Shown: positions 28,886 to 41,469, counted from the stretch's first letter. The stretch: DNA of 64,000 nt from Corynebacterium sp. 21KM1197 (GCF_033783015.1 NZ_CP123907.1:2046001-2110000); one strand, 5' to 3'. Made by a program: numbers and translations. Notes: generated by a model from the letters alone, not told the origin.

Positions 28886-28902
28886 AAAGCCAGCGATACA
28901 CC

Positions 28903-30399
28903 GTGTTCTCCTTAAACCTCAATCTGGATACCTGGCAGCTCATTGGCCTCCTGGTGGATTACACCATCAAGATCATCGCCATTGGTTACGTCCCGGAGGG
29001 CCGCCGCCCCAGTTCCTCCACCGCCTGGCTGCTGGCCATTCTTCTTCTTCCCGTGGTGGGCCTGCCGCTGTTCCTCCTCATGGGCAGCCCCTACATCAAT
29101 CGGCGCCGCCACCGCATTCAGCAGGAGGCCAACGCCATGATCGAGGACATTCAGGAGGACGCCCCTGATTACCCTCCCAGCGTCACGCTCTCCTCCGAGG
29201 TGGCCTCCCTGGTGCGGCTCAACCGCTCGCTGACCAATTTCCCCGCCCTGCCCGCCGTCAATGTGGGGCTGCACGCGGATTATGACGATATTCTGCGCCG
29301 CATGGCCGAGGCCGTGGATACCGCCCAGGATCACGTACACGTGGAGATTTACATCATGGCCTGGGATGACACCACCGATGTATTCTTCCGCGCCCTGGAA
29401 CGCGCGGCGGCACGCGGCGTGCAGGTGCGCCTGCTCTTTGACCAGATCGGCAGCTACAAGTACCCGGGTTATCGCAAACTCGGCCGCCGCCTGGATTCCA
29501 TCGGGGTGGAGTGGCAGCTCATGCTTCCGCTCCAGCCCTGGTACGGCCGCTTCCGACGCCCCGATCTGCGCAACCACCGCAAGATCCTGGTGGTGGACGG
29601 CAGGATCGGCTTCATGGGCTCCATGAACGCCATCGCACGCTCCTACCTCATGCCCAAGAACATCAAGAAGGGCCGCCAGTGGATCGACGCGATGGTGGAA
29701 CTAGAGGGGCCCATCGTGGACTCCCTGGAAATGATCTTTGCCGTGGACTGGTATCTGGAATCCGGCGAGGACCTCAAACTGAGCAACACCACACACCCGG
29801 CCCCGCTCTCCGCGCTGTCCTCCTCGTCCACCAACGTGGCGCAGGTGCTTCCCTCCGGGCCGGGTTACACCACGGAACCCAACCTGCGCATGTTCACCTC
29901 CATCGTGCACCACGCCAAGGAACGGTTGATCCTGTGCAGCCCGTACTTCATTCCCGATGAATCCCTGCTCTCCGCCGTGACCACCGCCTGCTACCGAGGG
30001 GTACGGGTGGAACTTCTGGTCTCCGAGGAGGCCGATCAGTTCATGGTGCACCACGCCCAATCCAGCTATTACCAGGCCCTCCTGGAGGCCGGCGTGCGCA
30101 TTTATCAGTTCCCCGCCCCCTATGTGCTGCACACCAAGTTCCTCCTGGCGGACCCGGACGCCACCGACGGCGATCCCATCGCCGTTCTTGGCTCCTCCAA
30201 CATGGATATGCGCAGCTTCGGGCTCAACTACGAAGTCTCGCTCATGGTGGTGCGCGGAAACCTCATCGAGCAACTCAACGACCTCACTGCGGCCTACCAA
30301 TCGGTGTCCACGGAACTGACTCTTGAGCAGTGGAATCAGCGCGGTTTTGCGCGCCGATACGTGGATAACGTCATGCGGCTTACCTCCGCTTTGCAGTGA
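28903..30399 (+). CDS. cls: cardiolipin synthase (phospholipase D type)
   Basis: Membrane enzyme that joins two phosphatidylglycerol molecules into cardiolipin. The 498-residue product has two N-terminal membrane segments, a PLDNC-like region, and two HKD motifs: NHRKILVVDGRIGFMGSMN and HTKFLLADPDATDGDPIAVLGSSNMD. Start GTG 28903 (MFSLNLNLDTWQLIGLL) is 17 bp after xthA. A 7-bp hairpin follows 20 bp downstream of the stop. Confidence 0.93.
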   Translation: MFSLNLNLDTWQLIGLLVDYTIKIIAIGYVPEGRRPSSSTAWLLAILLLPVVGLPLFLLMGSPYINRRRHRIQQEANAMIEDIQEDAPDYPPSVTLSSEVASLVRLNRSLTNFPALPAVNVGLHADYDDILRRMAEAVDTAQDHVHVEIYIMAWDDTTDVFFRALERAAARGVQVRLLFDQIGSYKYPGYRKLGRRLDSIGVEWQLMLPLQPWYGRFRRPDLRNHRKILVVDGRIGFMGSMNAIARSYLMPKNIKKGRQWIDAMVELEGPIVDSLEMIFAVDWYLESGEDLKLSNTTHPAPLSALSSSSTNVAQVLPSGPGYTTEPNLRMFTSIVHHAKERLILCSPYFIPDESLLSAVTTACYRGVRVELLVSEEADQFMVHHAQSSYYQALLEAGVRIYQFPAPYVLHTKFLLADPDATDGDPIAVLGSSNMDMRSFGLNYEVSLMVVRGNLIEQLNDLTAAYQSVSTELTLEQWNQRGFARRYVDNVMRLTSALQ

Positions 30400-30419
30400 T
30401 TCTGCACCTATCACGGGTT

Positions 30420-30440
30420 GGGCAGACATCCGATCTGCCC
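30420..30440 (+). terminator. hairpin after cls, weak terminator candidate
   Basis: GGGCAGA (30420-30426), loop CATCCGA, TCTGCCC (30434-30440), 20 bp after the cls stop. There is no T-run after the stem, so termination efficiency is doubtful. Confidence 0.45.
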
Positions 30441-30458
30441 GGCAACCAGCCACGATAA

Positions 30459-30496
30459 ACGTCTGACATTAGGTTCAGACGTAGCACTTCAGACGT
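30459..30496. repeat. three copies of an 8-bp TCAGACGT element
   Basis: ACGTCTGA (30459-30466), then TCAGACGT at 30475-30482 and again at 30489-30496. The first two form a perfect inverted repeat with an 8-nt spacer, the last two a 14-bp-period direct repeat. They lie between cls and CAP copy 2, upstream of the conserved distal box. Confidence 0.5.
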
Positions 30497-30577
30497 CCCA
30501 CCGATAAACACCAGGTCAGAGGACTAAAGTCAAGACCTTAACCGGAAAAAGGTATAGCATTTTCCGACTCCTTAAAG

Positions 30578-30612
30578 TGTGGGCAGGATCACTAAAATAT
30601 ACCTTCGGCTAC
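30578..30612 (+). promoter_or_regulatory. distal conserved box of CAP copy 2, with a GlxR-like site
   Basis: The 25-nt element at 30588-30612 (core ATATACCTTCGG then CTAC) matches the copy upstream of CAP gene 1 at 22 of 25 positions. It overlaps TGTGGGCAGGATCACT (30578-30593), which keeps TGTG and TCAC at the same GlxR-type spacing as the other copy, with one fewer consensus match. Confidence 0.55.
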
Positions 30613-30750
30613 ACGTCAGAGGGCATACCTCCCCGCTTTTCGGCGGTCGCCAGACGTACGATGTACACAATCTCCGGCATAGAACGTCGTTTTTCCGGGA
30701 GGTCACACCTCCGACAGCAAACAACCAGGGCTTTTTTCGATAATTTTTAC

Positions 30751-30774
30751 CTATGGGAGAAATAGTTATAATCT
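30751..30774 (+). promoter_or_regulatory. core promoter box of CAP copy 2
   Basis: CTATGGGAGAAAT (30751-30763) followed by the perfect -10 hexamer TATAAT at 30767-30772, 95 nt before the ATG at 30868. The same arrangement, with one mismatch in the 13-mer and one in the hexamer, precedes CAP copy 1. Confidence 0.65.
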
Positions 30775-30867
30775 CATACCATAGGAACGAAAGTCGCGCG
30801 GGGATTGTGCAGCCCATAGTGTGGTGCTCAACAAAGCAACAAGGCGACAAACCGAAAGGCCCCCACG

Positions 30868-31305
30868 ATGTTCTCCCTGCGCAAGACCGTTAAGACCCTC
30901 TCCTCCGCCGCTCTGGCCACCGCCGTTTTGATCGTTCCGGCACAGGCGGCCCAGGCCTTTAACTGCTCCGACGCCCACGTGGTCAGCGTGGTGAACGCCA
31001 CCAACGATTACCGCACCGCCAACGGCCTGAAGAAGGTGAACTGCGATAACCACCTCACCGCCGAGTCCCAGGAGTGGGCGGAGACCATGCGCGACACCAA
31101 GAACTTCGATCACGACCCGAACACCCGCACCGCCGAGAACATCGCCTACTACGGCTATCAGCCCAAGCCTGGGAACGTGGTACAGGATTGGATCGACTCA
31201 CCCGGGCACCGCGCCAACGTGCTGGACAAGGACGCCGAGATCATCGGCGTGGGCTGGGCCCAGGACGAAAAGAAGCGCACCTATGCGGTGCAGCGCTTCT
31301 GGTAA
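30868..31305 (+). CDS. secreted CAP-domain (SCP/PR-1-like) protein, copy 2
   Basis: 145 residues, the same length as copy 1. Signal peptide MFSLRKTVKTLSSAALATAVLI with cleavage near AQA-FNC; CAP core NDYRTANGLKKVNCDNHL, SQEWAETMRDTKNFDHDP, TAENIAYYG and SPGHRANVLD, ending in TYAVQRFW as copy 1 ends in TYAVQRFQ. The shared FNCSDAH / HDCSDEH start of the mature chain shows that the two are close paralogues. Shared upstream boxes suggest common regulation. Function in the envelope or outside the cell is unknown. Confidence 0.9.
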   Translation: MFSLRKTVKTLSSAALATAVLIVPAQAAQAFNCSDAHVVSVVNATNDYRTANGLKKVNCDNHLTAESQEWAETMRDTKNFDHDPNTRTAENIAYYGYQPKPGNVVQDWIDSPGHRANVLDKDAEIIGVGWAQDEKKRTYAVQRFW

Positions 31306-31325
31306 GCCGCTCCCCCTTGTGATTT

Positions 31326-31355
31326 AGTGCCCCGTCTCCGGCGGGGCACTTTTTC
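31326..31355 (+). terminator. intrinsic terminator of CAP copy 2
   Basis: AGTGCCCCG (31326-31334) pairs with CGGGGCACT (31342-31350), followed by TTTTT. It is 20 bp after the stop codon. Confidence 0.92.
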
Positions 31356-31462
31356 TATGCCCAAGCGATTACACACCGCCCTCGGTGAATGCTAGGTTAC
31401 TGATAAGAAAACACTGGGGAAACTTCTCGCCGCGCACGCGGCCACACAGCAGGAGGTGCCGC

Positions 31463-32683
31463 GTGGTATCGCAGACCACACCGATCCTGGGCACCCAGCA
31501 CTACATGAACCCCAAGGACATCGCCCCACATGAGGACATGATCATGCTTTCCACCGCGGGCAAACTCATCCGCTGCGCCGGGGTCATAGCGGCCATCCTT
31601 TCTCTTTTCCTGGGTCTGTACCTAGTGGTAGACGGCATTTACGGCATGAGTTCGGGCTACGCTCAGCGCGTTTTCTCCTCCGCCACCCACCCCCTCATCG
31701 GTCTTGTTCTGGGAATCCTCGCCGCCGCCTTGCTGCAATCCTCCTCCGCAGCCACCGCGCTCACCGTGGCCGCGGTGGGCACCGGGGCAATTTCCGTGCC
31801 GGTGGCAATTCCGCTCATCATGGGGGCCAATATCGGCACCACCCTCACGGCCCTCGCGGCGTCGTTTAGCTATGGCCACCGCAACGGGGCTCGGTACCGG
31901 GCACTGAGCGCGGCGTTTCTCCACGCCTGGTTCAACGTTCTCATGGTGGCGGTGTTCCTCCCCCTGGAACTGCTCTTTCACCCCCTGCAAGCACTCTCCC
32001 ACGCGGTGACGAACTTTTTCCTGCCCGAGGGACACCACGGGCTCAGCTCCGAACCCACCATCATCGGCCCCTTCACGCCCCTCATCGAGGCCATCGGAAC
32101 CCAGGGCCTACTCGGCCGCCTCTTTCCCACGGTGAGCGGACTCGCCTGCGCGCTGCTGGGCGCGCTGCTCATTCTCCTCGGGCTACGCACCATGCGCGCG
32201 CTCCTGCGCACGCTCTTTGCCGCCACCACGCTCAGCGCCCTGGAACGCACCGTGGGCGGCTCGGGCGTGGCCGGGGTGGCCACCGGCGCCCTGGGCACGG
32301 CGGTGATTCAGTCCTCCACCGTCATCATTATTTCCCTCCTGCCCTTTGCCGCCACTCGTTCGCTCAAGCAACGCGAGGCACTCTTTCTCATCCTTGGGGC
32401 CAACGTGGGCACCACCGTGGGCGTGCTGCTGGCCTTTGCCGCACTCCCGCACAGCCCCCTGGGGGCCTTTGCCCTGCAAGCGGCCTTCGTCCACGTGATC
32501 TTCAACCTCATGGGCACCACCCTCGTGGTGGTCATTCCCGCGCTGCGTCGCGCGCTGCTTCGCACGGCCCGGCTCAGCGCTCATCACGCCAGCAAGAGCG
32601 CCCCCGCCGCGCTGGCCGTGCTCCTCGCCGCATACTGCGCGCTTCCCGCACTCATTCTGGGGCTGTGGGCAGCCAATAACTAA
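31463..32683 (+). CDS. Na+/phosphate symporter, NptA/PNaS family
   Basis: Membrane transporter of about 406 residues with two homologous halves, each with the Na/Pi cotransporter motif: LGILAAALLQSSSAATALTVAAV and GALGTAVIQSSTVIIISLLPFA, each followed by a GANIGTTLTAL / GANVGTTVGVL segment. About nine membrane helices. No C-terminal PhoU-like domain. GTG 31463 is chosen because AGGAGG lies 6 nt upstream; the earlier ATG at 31385 gives an Arg-rich segment with no counterpart. Likely imports phosphate with sodium. Confidence 0.85.
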   Translation: MVSQTTPILGTQHYMNPKDIAPHEDMIMLSTAGKLIRCAGVIAAILSLFLGLYLVVDGIYGMSSGYAQRVFSSATHPLIGLVLGILAAALLQSSSAATALTVAAVGTGAISVPVAIPLIMGANIGTTLTALAASFSYGHRNGARYRALSAAFLHAWFNVLMVAVFLPLELLFHPLQALSHAVTNFFLPEGHHGLSSEPTIIGPFTPLIEAIGTQGLLGRLFPTVSGLACALLGALLILLGLRTMRALLRTLFAATTLSALERTVGGSGVAGVATGALGTAVIQSSTVIIISLLPFAATRSLKQREALFLILGANVGTTVGVLLAFAALPHSPLGAFALQAAFVHVIFNLMGTTLVVVIPALRRALLRTARLSAHHASKSAPAALAVLLAAYCALPALILGLWAANN

Positions 32684-32693
32684 GGCCTCCGCA

Positions 32694-33551
32694 CTATTCC
32701 TCCGAGAGCCACACCAGCAGGGCCCCGGATAACATCACCACGAACACCCCGCAGAGGGCCACGGCGCTCATCGTCTGCCCCAGCATGAGCCACCCCACCA
32801 GGGAACCCATCGCGGGATCAATGGCAAAGAGCGTGCCGATCACCCGCGCCGAGGTGATCCGCCCCGCCAGCGTATCCACCGAATAGGGAATCACCACCCC
32901 AATCACCGCGGAGAGCCCCAAAAGCCCCCACCCGGAGGCATTCACCTCCCCCACGTGGGGCATCCCCAGCGGCAGCGTGAGCAGCGCCGCCACCGTCACC
33001 GAGAGCGCCAAACCATCGAGCCCGCTGCCCGCCTTGCCCACCCGGCTGGCAAACACCGTGTACAGCCCGAAGAAGAACGCCGCCCCCAGCCCGGCCGCGT
33101 AGCCCACCGCGTCAAAGTATCCCCACGGCCCCACCGAGATCAGCGCCACGCCCAGCAGGGAGGCCACCGCGCACAGCCCCTCCCGCAGCCTGCGCGAGGC
33201 CATGAGCGCCACCGCGCACGGGCCGAGGAAGTCCAGGGTCACCGCCACGCCCAGGGGCAGGCGCTCGATGGCGCTATAAAGGCAGAGGTTCATCAGCGCC
33301 ATCGCCACGCCATACACCGCAATCCCCAGCCACTCGGCACGGCCGCGTCCCCGCAACCGGGGCCGCACCAACACGAGGAGTACCAGGGCCGCGATCACCA
33401 TGCGCAGGGCGCTGGTGCCAAAGGGCCCGTAGGAATCAAAGAGCCCGGCGGAGATCGCGGAGGAGGTCTGAATCCCCGCCGAGCCGATAAAGATCAGCCC
33501 CGCCGCGATCAGCACGGAGCGGCGCGTGATTACTTGCTGTGCAGCGGGCAT
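32694..33551 (-). CDS. EamA-family (RhtA-like) metabolite exporter
   Basis: 285 residues and ten predicted membrane helices arranged as two EamA repeats. Landmarks are GIQTSSAISAGLFDSYGPFGTSALRM, LGVAVTLDFLGPCAVALM and the second-repeat SAVIGVVIPYSVDTLAGRITSARVIGTLFAIDPAMGSLVGWLMLGQ, which resembles RhtA-type threonine/homoserine exporters. Substrate uncertain. Convergent with the NptA-type gene (10-bp gap) with no visible terminator between them. Confidence 0.82.
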   Translation of the reverse strand: MPAAQQVITRRSVLIAAGLIFIGSAGIQTSSAISAGLFDSYGPFGTSALRMVIAALVLLVLVRPRLRGRGRAEWLGIAVYGVAMALMNLCLYSAIERLPLGVAVTLDFLGPCAVALMASRRLREGLCAVASLLGVALISVGPWGYFDAVGYAAGLGAAFFFGLYTVFASRVGKAGSGLDGLALSVTVAALLTLPLGMPHVGEVNASGWGLLGLSAVIGVVIPYSVDTLAGRITSARVIGTLFAIDPAMGSLVGWLMLGQTMSAVALCGVFVVMLSGALLVWLSEE

Positions 33552-33646
33552 GAGGCGGGGCCTTTCGTACGGCTTGGTGCGTTCGCCGTGCCGCCTCGCA
33601 CCACCGGGGATAGGCGCTCAACGAATCACAGCCAAGCAATAGAAAT

Positions 33647-33682
33647 GAGGTGCCCATCACATTACTGCGTGATGGGCACCTC
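33647..33682 (-). terminator. terminator of the ABC exporter operon
   Basis: Perfect 14-bp stem GAGGTGCCCATCAC (33647-33660) with GTGATGGGCACCTC (33669-33682), about 67 bp past the permease stop on the minus strand, followed on that strand by ATTTCTATT. Confidence 0.85.
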
Positions 33683-33748
33683 GCGCCGGAAAAATAGTCA
33701 GGCTCAGCCGCTCCTATGCCGCGTCCATGCCCCGAGTTCCACTCAGTC

Positions 33749-34516
33749 CTAGGCGTCCCGCCGGGCGAACAAGGCAAAGCCCAGGCCCCAGATGCCCACG
33801 GCCCAGAGCGCAAAGTACAGCCCACTGTGCATCACTCCCCAGTCCCCAGCAGGAATCTGCCCCAGGAACGCCTGGAAGTGCTGGAAGGGCAGGTACTCGG
33901 CCACCTTGGCACCGATCTTGGGGAGCATGCTCACCGCCCCTTCCAGGACCATCATCCACGCCAGCACCAGCACCACGGCCCCCGCCGTGTTGCGCACCAT
34001 CAGGGCAATGCCCTGCGTGAGCGTGGTCAGCAGCACCATGCTCAGGGGCGTGGTCCACAGGAAGGTCAGGGCGTGGCCATCTTCAAAGAAGCTCGTGGGA
34101 GTCAGCCCCGGAATCAGCGCGCCGCCCACCGCATAGGCCACCAGCACCACCAGCAGGGTGAGCACCGCGATGTGCACCGCGTAGGCCAGCCACTTAGCCA
34201 CGGCCACCACGATCCGGCTCGGGGTGGCCAGCAGGGTAAGCGCCTGTCCGCCAAAGCGATACTCAGTGCTCACCGTCATGGCCGCCTGAACCACCACCAC
34301 GGGCAGGCAGGCAACCACGAGTCCCCCGAGGAGAAGATCCGGGGTGACCATCGCCTCATATCCCTCCATTCCCGTGGGATTGGCGGCGGTGGTCGCGCCA
34401 AACCCCACCGGAACGATCAATCCCAGGAACAAAAACACCGCGCTCGTCCACCACAGGGAGGCCGTGCTGCGCAGTTTCAGGTATTCCGCGCGATACGTAT
34501 TCAACAAGGAACTCAT
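33749..34516 (-). CDS. ABC-2-type exporter permease
   Basis: 255-residue membrane protein with six hydrophobic segments, starting MSSLLNTYRAEYLKLRSTASLWW, the usual cytoplasmic lead of ABC-2 permeases, and with VSTEYRFGGQALTLLATPSR after the second segment as in NatB/CcmB-like permeases. Its gene begins 2 bp after the ATPase stop. Exported substrate unknown; bacteriocin-immunity, antibiotic or lipid export are all possible. Confidence 0.82.
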   Translation of the reverse strand: MSSLLNTYRAEYLKLRSTASLWWTSAVFLFLGLIVPVGFGATTAANPTGMEGYEAMVTPDLLLGGLVVACLPVVVVQAAMTVSTEYRFGGQALTLLATPSRIVVAVAKWLAYAVHIAVLTLLVVLVAYAVGGALIPGLTPTSFFEDGHALTFLWTTPLSMVLLTTLTQGIALMVRNTAGAVVLVLAWMMVLEGAVSMLPKIGAKVAEYLPFQHFQAFLGQIPAGDWGVMHSGLYFALWAVGIWGLGFALFARRDA

Positions 34517-34518
34517 GG

Positions 34519-35454
34519 TTACTTTTCTCCTCCCCCGGTGCGGTACTGCACGGCCCCGCCGGTGATGTCCATAAAGGCGTCCTCCAGGGAGGCCCGCTGC
34601 TCCGTCAGTTCGCTCAGCGCAATGCCCTGCTCAAAGGCCACGCGCCCCAGTTCATCGGTGGTCGTGCCCGTCACGGTGAGCACGGGGCGATTCTCCTCGT
34701 CCACACCTGGTTGTGCATCCCTCCCCATCGCGCGCAACGCGCTCGCCAAACGCTCCAATTCTTCCGGTACCACCGCGCGCACCCGCGCCGAGGTGGCGGA
34801 ATGTTGCTTGACAAACTCCGCCGTGGGGGTATCCGCGATCAGCCGCCCCTGGCCGATCACCACCAGGTGATCCGCAGTGAGCGCCATCTCAGAGAGCAGG
34901 TGCGAACTCACCAGCACGCTACGCCCCTGGGCCGCAAAGGCCCGCAGGAAGTTGCGCACCCACCGGATTCCCTCCGGGTCGAGGCCATTGACGGGCTCGT
35001 CGAGCACCAGCGTGTGCGGGTCGCCCAAAAGCGCCGCCGCCAGGCCCAGGCGCTGCCCCATACCCAGGGAGAAGCCCCCGGCCTTTTTACTAGCGACGTC
35101 GCTTAGCCCCACGATTCCCAGCACCTCGTCCACACGGGAGCGGGGAATACCGTTGGTGGTGGCGATCCATTGGAGGTGCCGCGCTGCGGAGCGATTGGGG
35201 TGCACCGCCTTGGCGTCCAGCAGCGCCCCCACGTGCCGCAGGGGCTCGCGCAATTCCGCATAGGGGGTGCCGTTGATCGTGGCGCTGCCCGCGCTCGGCT
35301 TGTCCAGCCCCAGAATCATGCGCATGGTGGTGGACTTTCCGGCTCCATTGGGGCCCAGAAAGCCCGTGACCATTCCCGAGCGCACGGAGAAGCTGAGGTC
35401 GTTCACGGCGAGCGTGCCGCCGTATTTCTTTGTCAGTCCCTTTGCTTCAATCAC
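34519..35454 (-). CDS. ABC exporter ATP-binding protein (DrrA/NatA-like)
   Basis: 311 residues: Walker A GPNGAGKSTT, signature FSLGMGQRLGLAAALLG, Walker B LVLDEPVNGLDPEGI and switch histidine SSHLLSEMALTADH. The C-terminal about 90 residues form the extension domain common in DrrA-like exporters. The signature is degenerate (SLGMGQ for LSGGQ), which is frequent in this subgroup. Two-gene operon with the downstream permease. Confidence 0.9.
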   Translation of the reverse strand: MIEAKGLTKKYGGTLAVNDLSFSVRSGMVTGFLGPNGAGKSTTMRMILGLDKPSAGSATINGTPYAELREPLRHVGALLDAKAVHPNRSAARHLQWIATTNGIPRSRVDEVLGIVGLSDVASKKAGGFSLGMGQRLGLAAALLGDPHTLVLDEPVNGLDPEGIRWVRNFLRAFAAQGRSVLVSSHLLSEMALTADHLVVIGQGRLIADTPTAEFVKQHSATSARVRAVVPEELERLASALRAMGRDAQPGVDEENRPVLTVTGTTTDELGRVAFEQGIALSELTEQRASLEDAFMDITGGAVQYRTGGGEK

Positions 35455-35575
35455 GCCACAAGCGTGCCACAGGTGTGCCTACCCGCGCGGTGAAAGCCAC
35501 TCACTGCTTTGTGGATAGATATGACATATGCTGCTTCTCATGGCTCTCAAATCATCCGGGGATAGAGAGGAAACC

Positions 35576-35739
35576 ATGACTTCCCATACTGATAACGACG
35601 CACTTTCTGCGTGGGCCGAAACCGACGAAGCGCTAGAAGCGCTCAGCGCCGCCGTCCAACGGCCACAACAGCACAGCGAGTCGGTGGAAATAGCGAAACG
35701 CGCTTTCCACTCAGCCGGTATTCCCAGCCCTCGCGTCGA
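35576..35739 (+). pseudogene. truncated ribbon-helix-helix-type antitoxin remnant
   Basis: GAGAGGAAA precedes ATG 35576. The first about 50 residues (MTSHTDNDALSAWAETDEAL ... AKRAFHSAGIPSPR) resemble the N-terminus of actinobacterial RHH/CopG-type antitoxins, which begin with LSxWAESDE followed by a region before the DNA-binding ribbon. After about 35735 the frame runs antisense into the NUDIX gene and loses all similarity, continuing only as a low-complexity frame to 35899. No toxin gene is adjacent. I read this as a 5' remnant cut by a rearrangement; it is a resemblance call, not an alignment. Confidence 0.45.
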
Positions 35740-36270
35740 TCATTCATCGCTAGGCGAACCCTCCGCCGCAGGCACCACCCCGCCCAACAATCGCCGCAGC
35801 CCCGGCCACGCCCGCGCAAAGGCCGGGAGCAGCACCAGATCCGCCACCTCCTCGATGGGCACCCACCGCAGTTCCACGGATTCCTCGTTGGGTTCGTAGG
35901 GCACCGCCGCGCCCGTCACCGTCTCCGCCAGCACGGTGGTGTACGTCCACTGTCCCGCGAGTTCGGGGCGTTCGGGGTCGGCGGGAAAGGGGCCTGCGGT
36001 GCGATGCTCCGCTAGCACGCGGATCTGGGCGGCGTCGATGGCGGTTTCCTCGCGGGCCTCGCGCAGGGCGGCGTCGGTAGCCGTCTCCTGGGAGTCTCGC
36101 GCCCCGCCGGGTAGCGCCCAGGTTCCGCCGTGGTGCGTCCAGGGCGCGCGGTGCTGCATGAGCACGGTGCCTTCCCGGCGCGCCACGAGGAGCAGGCCCG
36201 CGGCCCCGAATCTCCCCCACAGTGTGCCGCCGCCGGGGCCTGCCGCCCATCCGTTGCCGTCTCCGCTCAT
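35740..36270 (-). CDS. NUDIX hydrolase
   Basis: 176-residue cytosolic hydrolase of nucleoside-diphosphate-linked compounds. The Nudix box is complete: GGARDSQETATDAALREAREETAI, fitting GX5EX7REUXEEXXU. The frame is open back to 36360, but ATG 36270 (MSGDGNGWAAGPGGGT) is preferred since TAGGCT lies 8 nt before it and the extra residues would overlap the divergent glnX promoter. Substrate is not predictable; the LMQHRAPWTHHGGTWALPGG lead resembles MutT-like housekeeping members. Confidence 0.88.
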   Translation of the reverse strand: MSGDGNGWAAGPGGGTLWGRFGAAGLLLVARREGTVLMQHRAPWTHHGGTWALPGGARDSQETATDAALREAREETAIDAAQIRVLAEHRTAGPFPADPERPELAGQWTYTTVLAETVTGAAVPYEPNEESVELRWVPIEEVADLVLLPAFARAWPGLRRLLGGVVPAAEGSPSDE

Positions 36271-36324
36271 GCTTTCCCAGCCTAGTGCTAGCCATAAGGT
36301 GGGTTGGCGCGTTATCCTAAAAAA

Positions 36325-37838
36325 ATGACTGGTGATCAGGGACACTCCCCCAAGGGACACCTGCGCCAGCGGCTGCGCGGCCCCTGGGAGCGGGCGGCCT
36401 CACGGAGGCGCAAGGCCCCGCTTTTCGACGCCGCCGAGCTCCCCCACGACACCGAGGACCACTGGCTCGACCGGGTGGATGACCAGGAGGACACCCCCCG
36501 CAGTTCCCTCAAAACCCTCTGGGTTTCCGCCTCCTCCGGCCCGCTGTACCGGCTGCGGGTGATCTGGCGGTTTATCTCCACCACGCCGGGCAAGATGGTC
36601 ACTCTCACCATCATCCTGGCCGTGGCTCTTTTTGCCGCCGGGTATTCCATGAGCGATTACTCTGCGGCCCGGCAGCAGTCCCTCACGGAGATGCTGGACA
36701 CCACCGAGCCCACCAGTTCCGCCGCCCACCACCTCTATACCTCGCTCTCGCTCGCGGACACGATGGCCACCACCGGCATGGTGCAGTCCGGGGTCATGCC
36801 GGAGGAGTCTCTGAGCCTCTATTATCAGGCCCTTGATCGGGCCTCCCATGCCGCCTCCGAGGTGTCGGCGGGGTTTGGTGATGAGGACCCCACGGCGGCG
36901 GAACTGATCTCCCGGGTGCAGCGGCAGTTGCCGGTGTACGCCGGGCTGGTGGAAACCTCGCGGGCCAATAATCGCCAGGGTAACCCGGTGAGTGTGTCCT
37001 ACATGGCGGAGGCCTCGGCGCTCATGCGCGAGGAGATTCTGCGGGATGCCTCCGCGATCTTTGACCGCGCCAGCCACAACGTGTCCACCCAGCAGTACCA
37101 GGCCATGCGCCCGCAGTGGGTGCCGCTTTCCGGCCTCTTGGCCGCCGTGATCTTCCTGCTCATCGCCCAATGGTGGCTGTGGCGGATCACGCGGCGGCGG
37201 TTGAACAAGGGGTTCCTTGCCGCCACCGCCATGATGTGCCTGGCCATCCTGTGGGTATCCGGCTCCAACTTTGCCACCTGGCAGGCGGGAAACCGCAGCT
37301 TCGAGCAGGCGGCCCTGCCCTGGGATTCGCTGACCGCCTCGCGGATTCTGGCCCAGCAGGCCCGCACCTCGGAGACGCTGGCGCTGGTGCGCCGCCAAAG
37401 CATCGAGGATACGACCTCCTCCTTCCAGGAGACCACGCAGGCCTTGAGTTCCGCCCTGGACGATGTGGAGCGGGCGCAGTCCCGCGCCCCGGAGCGCTCG
37501 CAGGAGTCCCTGACGGCGGCGCGCACGGCGCTCGCCCAGTGGGAGGAGGCCCACGGGGAACTGGTGCGCACGCTGCGCTCCGGGGAGTTTACCGAGGCCC
37601 TGCGGCTGACCACGGATACCTCAAGCCACGGCCAGGAGTCCCCCACGGCGGCGGGTGCCTTTGCCGCCCTCGATGATTCTCTGGGCGATCTGATCTCCCA
37701 ATCGCGCTCCACCATGCGTTCCTTTATCCGCGATGGTCTTTCCGCCACGGCGTTGGTTTCCATGTCCGTGCTGCTGCTCTCGCTGAGTTCCATCGTGGCG
37801 GTGGTGCTGGGCATGCGCCCTCGCTTGCAGGAGTACCT

Positions 37839-37842
<4 letters not shown>
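36325..37842 (+). CDS. glnX: GlnX-like integral membrane protein of the PknG signalling pathway
   Basis: About 505 residues. A basic cytoplasmic N-terminus (about 80), then four membrane helices: VTLTIILAVALFAAGYS, SGLLAAVIFLLIAQWWL, AATAMMCLAILWVSGSNF and SATALVSMSVLLLSLSSIVAVVLG. Between helices 1/2 and 3/4 lie two large, mostly helical extracytoplasmic domains with sensor character. In C. glutamicum GlnX and GlnH pass an external glutamate/aspartate signal to PknG. Start ATG 36325 is set by TATCCT 6 nt upstream. Its stop overlaps glnH (ATGA), and glnH overlaps pknG. Confidence 0.88.
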
Positions 37843-41436
<3,594 letters not shown>

Positions 41437-41469
41437 GGGAGGGCACTCCCAGGCTCGCATGGCAGACGC

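Noticed and set aside
30572..30850. 92-codon minus-strand frame upstream of CAP copy 2
   Set aside because: Covers the -10 box and the conserved distal box; no ribosome-binding site or family features.
35899..36015. Continuation of the antitoxin-like frame as a functional protein
   Set aside because: Beyond 35740 the frame is antisense to the NUDIX gene and consists of Ser/Arg/Thr-rich shadow sequence.
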